This document shows positions 45,108-53,559 of a stretch of 64,000 nucleotides of DNA, piece by piece. A program made the translations under genes and the position numbers. Location of the stretch: NCBI GenBank assembly GCA_042408965.1, contig JBHOQN010000019.1, positions 1 through 64,000 on the forward strand, given 5' to 3'. This stretch comes from Thermogemmatispora sp042408965 (GTDB lineage: Bacteria > Chloroflexota > Ktedonobacteria > Ktedonobacterales > Ktedonobacteraceae). The first letter of the stretch is position 1. Each line of letters opens with the position of its first letter. The notes under the pieces are model-generated. The model searched no databases. It saw only the letters and a list, made by a program, of their open reading frames with translations, and was not told the origin of the DNA.

Positions 45108-45731
45108 CTAGTAGGGAAGCTTCTCGCGAGGCTTCGTCTCGCTTGCTCGCACGATACGGCGGCGTACGATCTCGTAGGCACGCACGATCAGCGTCGTCAG
45201 AATGGCCGCGACGATTGCCTCGACCACCGCCTGGGGAATGATTGGCGGCACAGCAGCCAGGGGCAGGAGGCCGCGCCAGACGGCAAAGCTGAGCACGAAA
45301 ATAGTATTGGTGGCGGCACCCACCAGGCCGGCGGCGGCGGCGGCCACATCCAGGCTGAAGCGGCGCAGTCCGGCGAAGGCCAGCCAGGCTGTGAGCCCGA
45401 TAAGAATGCGTGGCACGAAGGCAACCAGCGGATCTTTAAAGAGGGGGATGGAAGCGTTAAGAAAACTCATCAGGCCGAAGAAGAAGCCTGTGATCATCCC
45501 GATGATGGGGCCTTCCAGCACCCCCGCCAGGATGGCTGGCAGGTGCTCGATGGTGGCATGTCCGGCAGGGGTCGGCACAGGGATGAAACCAACGCCCGGT
45601 ACATAAGCCATCAGAATCGTGATGCCAACAAGCACGCCTGCCGTCACGATGCGCCTGGTGGTCAGGGTCCAGGGAGTCTGACGGGGGGGCGTGAATTTGC
45701 TGGGCGGTCCACTCAGGGTGTCGTTGCTCAA
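45108..45731 (-). CDS. ECF transporter S component, possibly for pantothenate
   Basis: About 207 residues with six hydrophobic segments, the substrate-binding unit of the transporter. The pattern TIEHLPAILAGVLEGPIIGMITGFFFGLMS, then FVPRILIGLTAW, resembles the PanT/HmpT group, so pantothenate or a hydroxymethylpyrimidine-type ligand are the best guesses. The start is set by an AAGGAG site (45740-45745): a TTG at 45731 is 8 bases downstream of it, while the GTG at 45740 overlaps it. A structured leader precedes the gene. Confidence 0.75.
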   Translation of the reverse strand: MSNDTLSGPPSKFTPPRQTPWTLTTRRIVTAGVLVGITILMAYVPGVGFIPVPTPAGHATIEHLPAILAGVLEGPIIGMITGFFFGLMSFLNASIPLFKDPLVAFVPRILIGLTAWLAFAGLRRFSLDVAAAAAGLVGAATNTIFVLSFAVWRGLLPLAAVPPIIPQAVVEAIVAAILTTLIVRAYEIVRRRIVRASETKPREKLPY

Positions 45732-45745
45732 CGCAGGCACTCCTT

Positions 45746-45904
45746 ATTGTACAGAACCGATGACTGCGGATACCAGATGTGCCAGGCAGGATTCGTACTG
45801 CATGAAATGCACATACAGGCCAATCCGCATATAAAAATAACAGACTGCAGAAAACCTCCTGCATCCATCCACAAGAAAGGCTATGAAGGAGGTTTTAGAT
45901 CATC
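45746..45904 (-). promoter_or_regulatory. Structured 5' leader of the ECF operon, candidate riboswitch
   Basis: The roughly 160-base leader begins with a 10-bp perfect stem (AAAACCTCCT pairing with AGGAGGTTTT, 45851-45860 with 45887-45896) and then has a second domain closed by GCGGAT/ATCCGC (about 45767-45772 with 45822-45828) around a 9-bp hairpin with a TTC loop (45796-45816). It matches none of the TPP, FMN, THF, cobalamin or preQ1 consensus cores that I know. A vitamin transporter behind such a leader makes ligand control plausible. Confidence 0.45.
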
Positions 45905-45910
45905 TAAGCA

Positions 45911-45940
45911 ATTATACAGGTGAGGCTGTCTGCCTGTCAA
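45911..45940 (-). promoter_or_regulatory. Promoter of the ECF operon
   Basis: On the minus strand TTGACA (45935-45940), 18 bases, TATAAT (45911-45916). Both hexamers are perfect. Transcription should start near 45904. Confidence 0.75.
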
Positions 45941-45958
45941 GGAAAGGCCAGCGCGATT

Positions 45959-46660
45959 TCAGCGCACAAGGTGGCTGAGGCCTGCTGGCCCGGCGATCAG
46001 CGCCTCGGTCGCCATCTGCAGAAACAGGCCTGTCTCCACGACGCCGACGATGCGACGCAGCTGCTGCTCCACCTCCTGAGGATCACTGATTCCTCCAGGG
46101 AAGAAGCAGTCCAGAATCACATTGCCGTTATCGGTATAGAAGGTCTGACCATGCTGCTGGCGCAGGCGAGTCTCGATGCCGAGCCCTTCGAGACGGCGTC
46201 TCACGGGGGTCAGGGCGAAGCGAATCGTTTCCACTGGCAGGGGGGTACGAAGTCCCAGGGTCGACACCTGTTTGGTCGCGTCAGCGATGACGACGAAGCG
46301 TCGCGAGGCCGAGGCAACCACCTTTTCGCGCAGCAGGGCGCCACCACCGCCCTTGATCAGTTGCAGGTGTGCATCGATCTCGTCGGTACCATCGAGGTCC
46401 AGATCCAGTTCAGGGTAGTGATCGAGGTCCGTGAGGGGGATTCCCAGTTCGCGGGCCAGCGCCTCGGTCTGCCCGGATGTAGGTACGGCGCCGCGGATAT
46501 GCAGGCCCTCCTCTTGCAGGCGTCGTGCCAGTGCCCGGATCATCCAGGCAGCCGTTGAGCCAGAGCCTAGCCCGACGACCATGCCCGGCTCAACCAGGGC
46601 GGCCGCCGCCGCGCCCACCGCCTGTTTCCAGGCATCCTGCTGACGTGCGCTTTCCATCAA
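45959..46660 (-). CDS. rpiA: Ribose-5-phosphate isomerase A
   Basis: 233 residues. Interconverts ribose-5-phosphate and ribulose-5-phosphate in the pentose phosphate pathway. The motifs are VVGLGSGSTAAWMIRAL for phosphate binding, LDGTDEIDAHLQLIKGGGGALLREKVVA carrying the catalytic aspartate, glutamate and lysine, and ITDNGNVILDC-like YTDNGNVILDC. Single-gene unit ahead of the ECF promoter. Confidence 0.95.
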   Translation of the reverse strand: MMESARQQDAWKQAVGAAAAALVEPGMVVGLGSGSTAAWMIRALARRLQEEGLHIRGAVPTSGQTEALARELGIPLTDLDHYPELDLDLDGTDEIDAHLQLIKGGGGALLREKVVASASRRFVVIADATKQVSTLGLRTPLPVETIRFALTPVRRRLEGLGIETRLRQQHGQTFYTDNGNVILDCFFPGGISDPQEVEQQLRRIVGVVETGLFLQMATEALIAGPAGLSHLVR

Positions 46661-46897
46661 GCTCTCTCCTCTCTGCAGAGAATGATAGTGATCTCTCTAT
46701 AGCATATCGCATGCCAGGCTAGTCTGTCTGAATGGAGGGGAGAGGGCTGGCCTCTCCTGGGGAGAGATCTTTTAAAACTGGCAGGTTCTCGTGTACTATG
46801 TGTTCAGGTATGCCAGACGACCAGATGACACCGTTCGTTTCCTGTTCGCCGGCCTTGTGCTATACTAGTCCCAATGCTGGACTTCCAAGGTGCTACC

Positions 46898-48775
46898 ATG
46901 TCAGAGCAATCGCGCATCCTGGTGATTGCCGATGAAGAGGATCTCAGCCGCAATATTGTCACCTCCCTGCGCAACGATGGCTATAGTGTGCAGGGAGCGA
47001 GCAGTGCGGCCGAGGCGATACGCATCCTCTGGATGGGGGGAATGCAACATCTGGTGATCGCCGATTTGAAAGTGGCCAGCGCCGATGATTTTGAGCTGGT
47101 GCAGTGGCTGCGGCTCTATTTCCCACGTACCTATGTACTCTTGCTGGCCGCCCCCGACACAACTGCCCTCCGCACTCAGGCGTTGGAGCGAGGGGTTGTC
47201 AGTATTGTTGAAAAACCCGTGAACCTGCACCTGTTGAAACTGGAGGTGCAGCGTTTGCTGGCGCAGACAGGGTTCTCCGCCAGTCTGGACTCCTTTGACC
47301 TGCTGGATGTGATCCAGATTGTGACGATGAGTCGCAAGAATATTGCACTGGTTGTCAACACAGGCCAGGAAGAGCGCGGATTGCTGCGTTTTCAAAATGG
47401 TGAGCTGGTGTGGGCCGAGTATGGTGCATTACATGGCGAGGAGGCCTTTTTCGCCCTGGCGGCCTATAAAAACGGGACAGTCAGCCATCAGCCCTGGGAC
47501 GGAGAAATTGCGCCCAATGTGACTCAGCCCCTGTCACGTTTGATTCTCCAGGCATTGCAGTACCGCTCAAAGTATGCCGAGGCCGTACAGGCCAGCGGTG
47601 AGTTACAGGCACTGGGGCCAGCCTCCTCCGGTCCCCTCTCCGAGGCTCTGGAAGACACGCCCTTCGTCTTCGGCGGCCAGCCCACGGCGTCAGGAAGCGT
47701 TGAGCAGCCAGCGGCCGTGACTGCAGATCCCGAACGTGAGTGGTGGATGGCGACCGGCTACCTGCCCAGTCTGGGTGGACGCACAGAGCGTGGCCAGGCC
47801 ACAGGAAGTGGACCCTTGCCATCGACGGGGCAGCTTCCAGCGGCCAGCGCAGGTAGCGGCGGAGCCGGAGGAGGAAGTGCCGGTCTGGGAGACGGCAGCG
47901 GCCTGATCATCACCCCGACGCAGGTTCGTCGTACATCGGCGGCCGAACACGTGGAGTTACCATCCTGGCTCACCGAGCAGCCAGCGCCGGGCGAAGGTCG
48001 TCAGGCAGCAGCTCAGGCTCCGACAGGCCCCTTCCCGGTCATCCCGGGTCAACGAGCCGTGGCAGGTAATGGACGACCGACTCCGGCTGGGCATGCCGAG
48101 CAGCCACTGCATCGGCCGCTCTCGACCGACACCGGTACGCATCTGCGCCGCATGGGGGCCAGCGAGTGGTCGGCCGCACAGGCGGCTCCACCCAGCAGTG
48201 GGCCGCTCCAGAGCCTCATCTCGGCCCAACGCACCGGTGGTCCTCTCGCGTCCGCACCGGCGCGTAAGGAGGCCGTTCTTCCCCCCGAGACCGAGGGGTT
48301 GACAGGTCCACGGCGGGCTATCTCCCCTGGCGAACAGACAGACAACCTGCCGCGCCCTGTGCAGGCCCCCAGTGAGCGGAGCGGTCCCTTGCCGCGCATC
48401 TCCAGGCGCAATATCAGCGCCATCGTTGCCGCTCTGCAGACGTTGGGCTACGCCATTCCCGGCTTTGTGGCCACGGCCGTCCTCAATATGGAGGGGCAAC
48501 CGATTGCGCAGGTCTCGGTCGATGATCTCGATCTCTCGGCTGTCGGGTCCCATCTCAAGGCCCTGCTACAGGGTGCCCTGCGCTCGCTGGAGGTAGGCAA
48601 CTGGGGAACCTATGAGGACCTGGTGGTTACCAGTGCTGACCATCGCCTCCTGCTGCGCCTCATCGAGGGAGGTGGCACCGCCTTCCACATCCTGATTACC
48701 AGCCGCGAGGCTGATCTGGCCGAGAGCATGGAGGTCATGGCCAATGTTGAGGGAGCCATTGCTGCTGCGCTATAA
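46898..48775 (+). CDS. Receiver, DUF4388 and roadblock/LC7 multidomain protein
   Basis: About 625 residues. A receiver domain occupies 1-120 (with an aspartate in IADLKV and K in EKPVN; the acidic pocket is only DEED). Next is a DUF4388/PATAN-type domain (SFDLLDVIQIVTMSRKN, then GLLRFQNGELVWAEYG and LHGEEAFFALAAYKNG). Then a Gly/Pro/Ser-rich linker of about 270 residues, and a C-terminal roadblock/LC7 domain (LGYAIPGFVATAVLNMEG). Roadblock domains serve as partners for small Ras-like GTPases in gliding and polarity systems. ATG 46898 is chosen; a TATACT at 46861-46866 would make an ATG at 46874 leaderless. Confidence 0.75.
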   Translation: MSEQSRILVIADEEDLSRNIVTSLRNDGYSVQGASSAAEAIRILWMGGMQHLVIADLKVASADDFELVQWLRLYFPRTYVLLLAAPDTTALRTQALERGVVSIVEKPVNLHLLKLEVQRLLAQTGFSASLDSFDLLDVIQIVTMSRKNIALVVNTGQEERGLLRFQNGELVWAEYGALHGEEAFFALAAYKNGTVSHQPWDGEIAPNVTQPLSRLILQALQYRSKYAEAVQASGELQALGPASSGPLSEALEDTPFVFGGQPTASGSVEQPAAVTADPEREWWMATGYLPSLGGRTERGQATGSGPLPSTGQLPAASAGSGGAGGGSAGLGDGSGLIITPTQVRRTSAAEHVELPSWLTEQPAPGEGRQAAAQAPTGPFPVIPGQRAVAGNGRPTPAGHAEQPLHRPLSTDTGTHLRRMGASEWSAAQAAPPSSGPLQSLISAQRTGGPLASAPARKEAVLPPETEGLTGPRRAISPGEQTDNLPRPVQAPSERSGPLPRISRRNISAIVAALQTLGYAIPGFVATAVLNMEGQPIAQVSVDDLDLSAVGSHLKALLQGALRSLEVGNWGTYEDLVVTSADHRLLLRLIEGGGTAFHILITSREADLAESMEVMANVEGAIAAAL

Positions 48776-48817
48776 TCTGTGCTGAATACTATGATGCTCC
48801 GGGAGAGGCAAAGAGCC

Positions 48818-48940
48818 ATGAGCGAGGAAAAGCCCCAGAAGACCGAGGAGCAGCGCCGAAGGGATCGCTACTCTTTTATCATCGGCATGGTCATCGCGAT
48901 GGTGATCCTGCTGGCCTTCACCTTGCTGTTCAACCACTAG
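48818..48940 (+). CDS. Small single-pass membrane protein
   Basis: 40 residues: a charged N-terminal half (MSEEKPQKTEEQRRRDRY) and one membrane helix of about 20 hydrophobic residues (IIGMVIAMVILLAFTLLF), ending NH. GGGAGAGG stands 9 bases before ATG 48818. It follows the roadblock-protein gene by 42 bases on the same strand and ends 10 bases before the convergent PspA gene. The basic cluster before the helix predicts an N-in orientation. Function unknown. Confidence 0.65.
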   Translation: MSEEKPQKTEEQRRRDRYSFIIGMVIAMVILLAFTLLFNH

Positions 48941-48950
48941 CAGCGCCAGG

Positions 48951-49760
48951 CTACCGGTTGCCATTCTTCAGGCGGCTTGCCTGAAGGGCTTCCCGTAGCC
49001 GGCTCAGTTCCACTTGCTGATGATCCGTCAGAGAGGTGGTCGTAGAGGAATCTGATCCCGCTTCGGCGTCTGTTGAGGGTGCAGGAGCAGTGTTGCCTGT
49101 CCGCGCCTTGAGGTCCTGCAATTGTTGCTCAAGCGTCTTCTGCTCGTGTTGCGCTGGTTGATCAGGGCGAAGATTGGCGCGGCGCCGGTGCAATGTACTG
49201 AAAGCGCGCGTCCGGGCCTGAGCATCGAGGAGCGCTTCCTGAGCGCGAGCCGCGTGTTCCTGCTCCTGGTTGCTGCTGCCTCCGGTTCTATGGAGGGCCT
49301 CCAGGACGCGCTGCTGAATCAAGGCGTTGCGCTCATGGAGCGCCAGTAGCTCGATGGTCGTCTCGATCTCGTTAATGCGCGCTTCAAGCTGACGAAGGAT
49401 ATCCCGCATAGTATTTACGAAATGTTCCTGCTCCTTCTTTTGCTGTTCATAGCGAGAAATAAGGCGCGCGATCTCATTATGTTGAATGATGGCCGCACGA
49501 GCTGCCTCCTCATTGCCTTGCTGGAGGGCCTGCTCTGCCTTTTTCATCCAGAGGTCTGCTTCCTCCTGCTTCGACTTACAACGTCTCTCCAGCTGGTGAG
49601 CGGCGGCGATAGCAGTAGCGACCTGGGTCTTCACCTGCATTAGCTGGTTGCGCATGTCGAGCTGCAGCTGACGCAGAGCGGCCTGCGGATCGTCAGCCTT
49701 CTCGATCATCGAATCGACGTTGGCCCGTAGCAGAGTCAGGACACGTTCCAACAGGTTCAT
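48951..49760 (-). CDS. PspA/IM30 family membrane-stress protein (second copy)
   Basis: 269 residues, long coiled coil. Begins MNLLERVLTLLRANVDSMIEKADDPQAALRQLQLDM, the family N-terminus with its EKADDP turn. A C-terminal segment rich in Q, T and S (PAPSTDAEAGSDSSTTTS) precedes a last short helix. It lies downstream of the flotillin and NfeD-like genes on the same strand; PspA, flotillin and NfeD proteins together form a known membrane-stress and fluidity module. Confidence 0.87.
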   Translation of the reverse strand: MNLLERVLTLLRANVDSMIEKADDPQAALRQLQLDMRNQLMQVKTQVATAIAAAHQLERRCKSKQEEADLWMKKAEQALQQGNEEAARAAIIQHNEIARLISRYEQQKKEQEHFVNTMRDILRQLEARINEIETTIELLALHERNALIQQRVLEALHRTGGSSNQEQEHAARAQEALLDAQARTRAFSTLHRRRANLRPDQPAQHEQKTLEQQLQDLKARTGNTAPAPSTDAEAGSDSSTTTSLTDHQQVELSRLREALQASRLKNGNR

Positions 49761-49793
49761 GACACAACCCTCTCCATGAATAGCATGGTGCCA

Positions 49794-49820
49794 GGATCTG
49801 CCAGCCTACCTGGCAGATCC
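49794..49820. other. Perfect 11-bp hairpin between flotillin and pspA
   Basis: GGATCTGCCAG (49794-49804), loop CCTAC, CTGGCAGATCC (49810-49820). There is no T tract on either strand. It may be a processing or partial termination signal between the flotillin operon and the second pspA. Confidence 0.5.
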
Positions 49821-49941
49821 CTGAAGCACAGGAGGGAGACACGTCAGAGACGGCAGGCACCCGCTATCTCTGGCGCACTCCCTGGCAGATTGGCCCTGAG
49901 CGGAGTGATGGCCAGCCCGTTCAAGCCTGGTCAGCACGTCA

Positions 49942-51504
49942 TCAGGACTCGTGCGTTTCGTGACCAGCAATCCCAACGCTGTTGGCGCTAGCATCAGGCT
50001 GCTGAGAGCCGTTCTCTGGCTGCTGGCTATTCTGGCCGCTGATCGTGGGTACGCGAGCCATCAGCTCGTTGAGGTGCATGCCGCTCAGCAGCTCAAAGAG
50101 CGCCGGGATCTGAGCCGCCATATTCATAATATCACCAGTCAGGCGGCTGGCGCCCACACCATTGCTGCCATTGCCGGTCGAAACGATGGTAACCTTATCG
50201 ACCTTGCTCAGCGGCTCAGCGATGGCACGCACGATCTCAGGCATATTCGTCAGCAGCTTATCAATGACGGCCGCCTGGTTGTACTCATGGTAAGCCGCAG
50301 CCTTGACCTTCATCGCCTCGGCCTCCGCTTCACCCTTCGCGCGAATGACCTCGGCCTCAGCCAGGCCTTTGGCGCGAATGACCTCGGCCTCGGCCATACC
50401 GCGAGCGCGCTCCGCCTCGGCCTCGCCCAGACCGCGAGTGCGGGCTGCGTCGGCCTGGCCCTGCGCTTCCAGGATCAAGCGCTGGCGCTCGGCCTCAGCG
50501 ACCGTTTCGATACGGCGCCGCTCCGCCTCAGCAGCCTTCTGCACCGTTGCCTGAAGCTCCAATTCGCGGCGCTGGATTTCAGCCTCCTGCACCCTGATCT
50601 GCGCGTGTTTCTCGACCTCCGTGACCTTAATCGCCTCTTCGACGACCTGCTGCTGCATGATGTTAGACTGGATGTCATACGCTTTGTCCGCAGCGGCCTG
50701 CTGTTTCTTCACCTCAGCGTCGAAGGCCGCCTTTTTGAGCAGCAGATCGCGCTGGTATTCAGCCTGTTTGGCCTGGGACTCAGCCTCCGCCTTGGCCCGC
50801 TCCTGATCGGCCTGCGACTTGGCAATCGCAGCTTCACGGGAGGCATTGGCCTGCTGGATCTGCGTATCACGTGCGGCCAGGGCCGCGGCGATATCGGCCT
50901 GCTTGCGGATCTGAGCAATCTGGGGACGTCCCATGTTCGCGATATAGTCATTTTTATCGCGGACGTCCTTAATGGTGAACGAGATCACCTCCAGGCCCAT
51001 CTTCTCCATGTCGGAGCTGACAGTTTTAAGCATCTTGGCGCTCACGCTCTCAGGATCTTTCACCAGATCCTCAACCGTCAACTGGCCAACGATGCCACGC
51101 AGGTGCCCCTCCATGACCAGCCTGATCAGGTTCTCCCGCTCCTGCTGGCTCTTGCTCAAAAACTGCTCTGCAGCGGTTTTGATACTCTCCTTATCGGAGC
51201 GAACCTTGATCTGCGTGACTGCCTCGACGTTCACTGCGACGCCCTGGGAAGTGTAAAGGTCCTGAGCCGGGGCGACGTCGAAGGACATCAGCTCAAGCGG
51301 GAACTCCTGTGAACGGCTCAGCAGGGGGAAGACAAATTTCGCCCCTCCAGTAATCACGTCAGTGCCACCGGCACCGTAGATGATAAGCGCGCGGTTGGGT
51401 CCCACCTTATGAAGCATGCTGCCATAAGCAGCGATGGCGAGGATGATCAGCAGCACCAGAAAAAGGACCCCGCCGACGACCAGGCCGATGATGCCACCAA
51501 GCAT
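49942..51504 (-). CDS. floT: Flotillin-like SPFH-domain protein
   Basis: 520 residues. One N-terminal membrane helix (GLVVGGVLFLVLLIILAIAAYG), an SPFH/Band 7 domain to about residue 200 (KVGPNRALIIYGAGG and so on), then a long Ala/Glu-rich coiled coil with repeated EAEA and RAKGLAEAEVI units, and a Gln/Ser/Asn-rich tail. Flotillins (FloT/YuaG) organise membrane microdomains and fluidity. GGAG precedes ATG 51504. The NfeD-like gene is directly upstream in the same operon, as in yuaF-yuaG. Confidence 0.9.
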   Translation of the reverse strand: MLGGIIGLVVGGVLFLVLLIILAIAAYGSMLHKVGPNRALIIYGAGGTDVITGGAKFVFPLLSRSQEFPLELMSFDVAPAQDLYTSQGVAVNVEAVTQIKVRSDKESIKTAAEQFLSKSQQERENLIRLVMEGHLRGIVGQLTVEDLVKDPESVSAKMLKTVSSDMEKMGLEVISFTIKDVRDKNDYIANMGRPQIAQIRKQADIAAALAARDTQIQQANASREAAIAKSQADQERAKAEAESQAKQAEYQRDLLLKKAAFDAEVKKQQAAADKAYDIQSNIMQQQVVEEAIKVTEVEKHAQIRVQEAEIQRRELELQATVQKAAEAERRRIETVAEAERQRLILEAQGQADAARTRGLGEAEAERARGMAEAEVIRAKGLAEAEVIRAKGEAEAEAMKVKAAAYHEYNQAAVIDKLLTNMPEIVRAIAEPLSKVDKVTIVSTGNGSNGVGASRLTGDIMNMAAQIPALFELLSGMHLNELMARVPTISGQNSQQPENGSQQPDASANSVGIAGHETHES

Positions 51505-51517
51505 ACTATTCGACTCC

Positions 51518-52357
51518 TTACTGTAGATCTTTGCGCATTACCAGTTCTGTATCGTTATCATTGTGATCCTGAAGCAGCGTACGCAGCTGTTCGAGCTCTG
51601 CCTCTGTTGGCATGCGCGACTTACCCTCGCCAGGCTCCGTTTCAAAGTAGCGCTCCCAGGTCTCAACCTCGGCGATGCCACGCTGATAGTGAAGGATAAT
51701 CACCTCCTGTCCGCGCTCAATACCTCGCCCGTCGATGCTGCGAGCCGGGATGCTCTTCCGCAGGCCCCCTGGAGAGACGTAGATGACCTCACCCACACCA
51801 TCGGGCTGGATCGGCAGGCTGACTCTGGCGATCAGTCCAGTGCGGTCGGAGACGTCCTGGATCGTCTCACTTTCGCTGTCGCCGAAGATGCGAAAGAGCA
51901 AGGCCAGGACCAGCCCTGTCAGGACAAGACCGGCGACCGTTGCGAGGAGAAGGGTGAACAGAACATCAAGGCGTGTAGCATTATGAAAGACGTACCCAAA
52001 GAAACCAAAGCCGAGCAAGAAAAAGACAAGCATTCTAAGAGAGGAGAGAAGATGGGGAAGCAGACCGGGGACACCTGGCTGAAGAGACTGGTTCTGGGCA
52101 TGCACAGCGTGACCCGATCCCGTCTGAGAGGCAGGTGCTGCTGTGCCATGATGGACAGCAACAGGGCCACCATGAGCCTGGCCAGGACTGTGCAGATGCG
52201 ACACATGGCTGCCAACGTGAAGGTGAGGTCCACCGCCCGTATGGTGGACTCCTCCATGTCCCCAGGCTCCGAGCAAGGTAGACATGAGCAAGAAGAAGGC
52301 CCCGAACAGGAAGCACCCTATAAACACAAGTGAAAGTGGATCGGTTGCAAGTGCCAT
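51518..52357 (-). CDS. NfeD-like membrane protein with a histidine-rich loop
   Basis: 279 residues. Three to four membrane helices (DPLSLVFIGCFLFGAFFLLMS; two more near 110-165), then a C-terminal OB-fold-like domain (GLIARVSLPIQPDGVGEVIYVSPGGLRKSIPARS), as in the NfeD/YuaF partners of flotillin. Between the first and second helix lies a loop of about 60 residues with 13 histidines. AAAGGAG before ATG 52357 settles the start. It ends 13 bases before the flotillin gene. Confidence 0.82.
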   Translation of the reverse strand: MALATDPLSLVFIGCFLFGAFFLLMSTLLGAWGHGGVHHTGGGPHLHVGSHVSHLHSPGQAHGGPVAVHHGTAAPASQTGSGHAVHAQNQSLQPGVPGLLPHLLSSLRMLVFFLLGFGFFGYVFHNATRLDVLFTLLLATVAGLVLTGLVLALLFRIFGDSESETIQDVSDRTGLIARVSLPIQPDGVGEVIYVSPGGLRKSIPARSIDGRGIERGQEVIILHYQRGIAEVETWERYFETEPGEGKSRMPTEAELEQLRTLLQDHNDNDTELVMRKDLQ

Positions 52358-52485
52358 ACCTCTGCTCCTTTGCGCGTCTGGCCAGGGCATCGCTGGTGAA
52401 ATCGCGCGCTCTTGCGGCCGTCCTTTTCTACGGTGGCCAGCGGACGACTGCCACCAGCCCCCATATACTCCGCAGCTTCAGATCA

Positions 52486-52516
52486 TTCTGTATAGACGCA
52501 GAATATCCATAGATAT
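52486..52516. promoter_or_regulatory. Paired inverted repeats before the NfeD-flotillin operon
   Basis: TTCTG (52486-52490) with CAGAA (52499-52503), and directly next to it ATATC (52503-52507) with GATAT (52512-52516). A minus-strand TATACA (52489-52494) could be the -10 sequence. A regulatory role is inferred from place and symmetry only. Confidence 0.3.
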
Positions 52517-52551
52517 ACAAGCATGTGATGCAGGTACTGGCCCTACTGACG

Positions 52552-53064
52552 TTATCCGAGCGAATGCTCCTGGTCAGGCCTGGCCTGTGTCTGATCAAAG
52601 CCAACGAGGGCCTGAACAATCATCTCCAGCTCATCGGCCGAGAGCGTGAGCAGGTGGGTAAGCAGTCGCAGGTAGCGGCGCGGGTCCGCCGTACTGGCCA
52701 GTGTCTCGAAAAAGCCTCCAATCTCCGGCTCCGCGCTCCACTCTTCAGCGCTGGCCTCCAACCAGGTAGTCAGGCGATCACTGCCATCGGCCACATCGGT
52801 CAGCAGGTCGGTGCTGAAATCTGGCGGATCACTCACCAGATAGCCTGGGTGGACCTTGAAAAAGCGCGCCAGCAAGTCGCGGGTGAAAGCCGTCAGGTGC
52901 AGACGCTTGCCGCTCTCCAGCTGCGAGAGATAAGCCTGGCTGATGGTCTCACCGAGCTCCTTTCCCATCGCACTGACAACTTCTGTCTGGGTCATGGGCC
53001 GGTTCAGGCCACGTAGCTCTCCCTCCACTCTCCTCAAATGCCTGAGCTTCTCAGCGAGATCCAT
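52552..53064 (-). CDS. XRE-family transcriptional regulator
   Basis: 170 residues. The N-terminal helix-turn-helix is of the Cro/CI type: KLRHLRRVEGELRGLNRPMTQTEV, then ISQAYLSQLESGKRL, with the recognition helix in SQAYLSQLESG. The C-terminal 90 residues (RRYLRLLTHLLTLSADELEMIVQAL) are helical and probably dimerise. A consensus promoter with a palindrome in its spacer lies 38 bases upstream, suggesting self-repression. Confidence 0.85.
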   Translation of the reverse strand: MDLAEKLRHLRRVEGELRGLNRPMTQTEVVSAMGKELGETISQAYLSQLESGKRLHLTAFTRDLLARFFKVHPGYLVSDPPDFSTDLLTDVADGSDRLTTWLEASAEEWSAEPEIGGFFETLASTADPRRYLRLLTHLLTLSADELEMIVQALVGFDQTQARPDQEHSLG

Positions 53065-53101
53065 AGTACCTCACATAGCTATCTGCTAAACAGTACTTTT
53101 T

Positions 53102-53130
53102 ACTATAACGATTTGTTATCTTCCTGTCAA
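53102..53130 (-). promoter_or_regulatory. Promoter and probable operator of the XRE regulator gene
   Basis: On the minus strand TTGACA (53125-53130), 17 bases, TATAGT (53102-53107). The spacer carries a 15-bp perfect palindrome ATAAC-N5-GTTAT (53105-53119), placed where a bound repressor would block RNA polymerase. Confidence 0.7.
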
Positions 53131-53186
53131 GAGAAGGTTCCCCCGTCAGGACTGAAGGAGACCAGTGTGACAGAGCGAACTCGCTC

Positions 53187-53222
53187 CCTGGGAGGCCTGC
53201 CGCTAGCGGTAGCTCTCCCAGG
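53187..53222. other. Long hairpin in the gap before the dienelactone hydrolase gene
   Basis: CCTGGGAG (53187-53194) pairs with CTCCCAGG (53215-53222), and CTGCCGC pairs with GCGGTAG inside. No gene starts or ends close by. The rest of the 53131-53559 gap has no supportable feature. Confidence 0.35.
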
Positions 53223-53559
53223 TGGTACAGGGATACAGGAAGTCAGAGCCTCTGCCTGCTCCTGGAGCCGCCAGAGCGCTCCCCCGGCCAGGCGCACCAG
53301 ATCAGAGGACCGGGTAGTGGCCGCTGACCAACCCCATCCTGCTCCCTCGTCTGCGCCTGGGACCCGGCAGTGGTAACAGGCGGGCACTCGCTGGCGAGAT
53401 GCCAGCGGCCCGGCAGAAGAGAGACGATGCAGCGAGCCGCGAGCCCGTTCAGGCTAGCGGAGAGACCCCGCGCCAGCCAGGGGGAAGCTCCCGACAGAGG
53501 CAGCAGGTTCTCCTGAGCATGCATGACAGGACAGGAGCCGCCGTGGCGCGTCTGCCTGT

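Noticed and set aside
49951..51312. A 453-codon open frame on the plus strand
   Set aside because: Antisense to the Ala/Glu-rich flotillin gene; Leu/Arg-rich product with no recognisable motif.
53217..53232. AGGTGGTAC sequence resembling the T-box core
   Set aside because: The flanking bases do not match the AGGGTGGTACCGCG core, there is no terminator pair and no tRNA-synthetase or amino acid gene follows on that strand.
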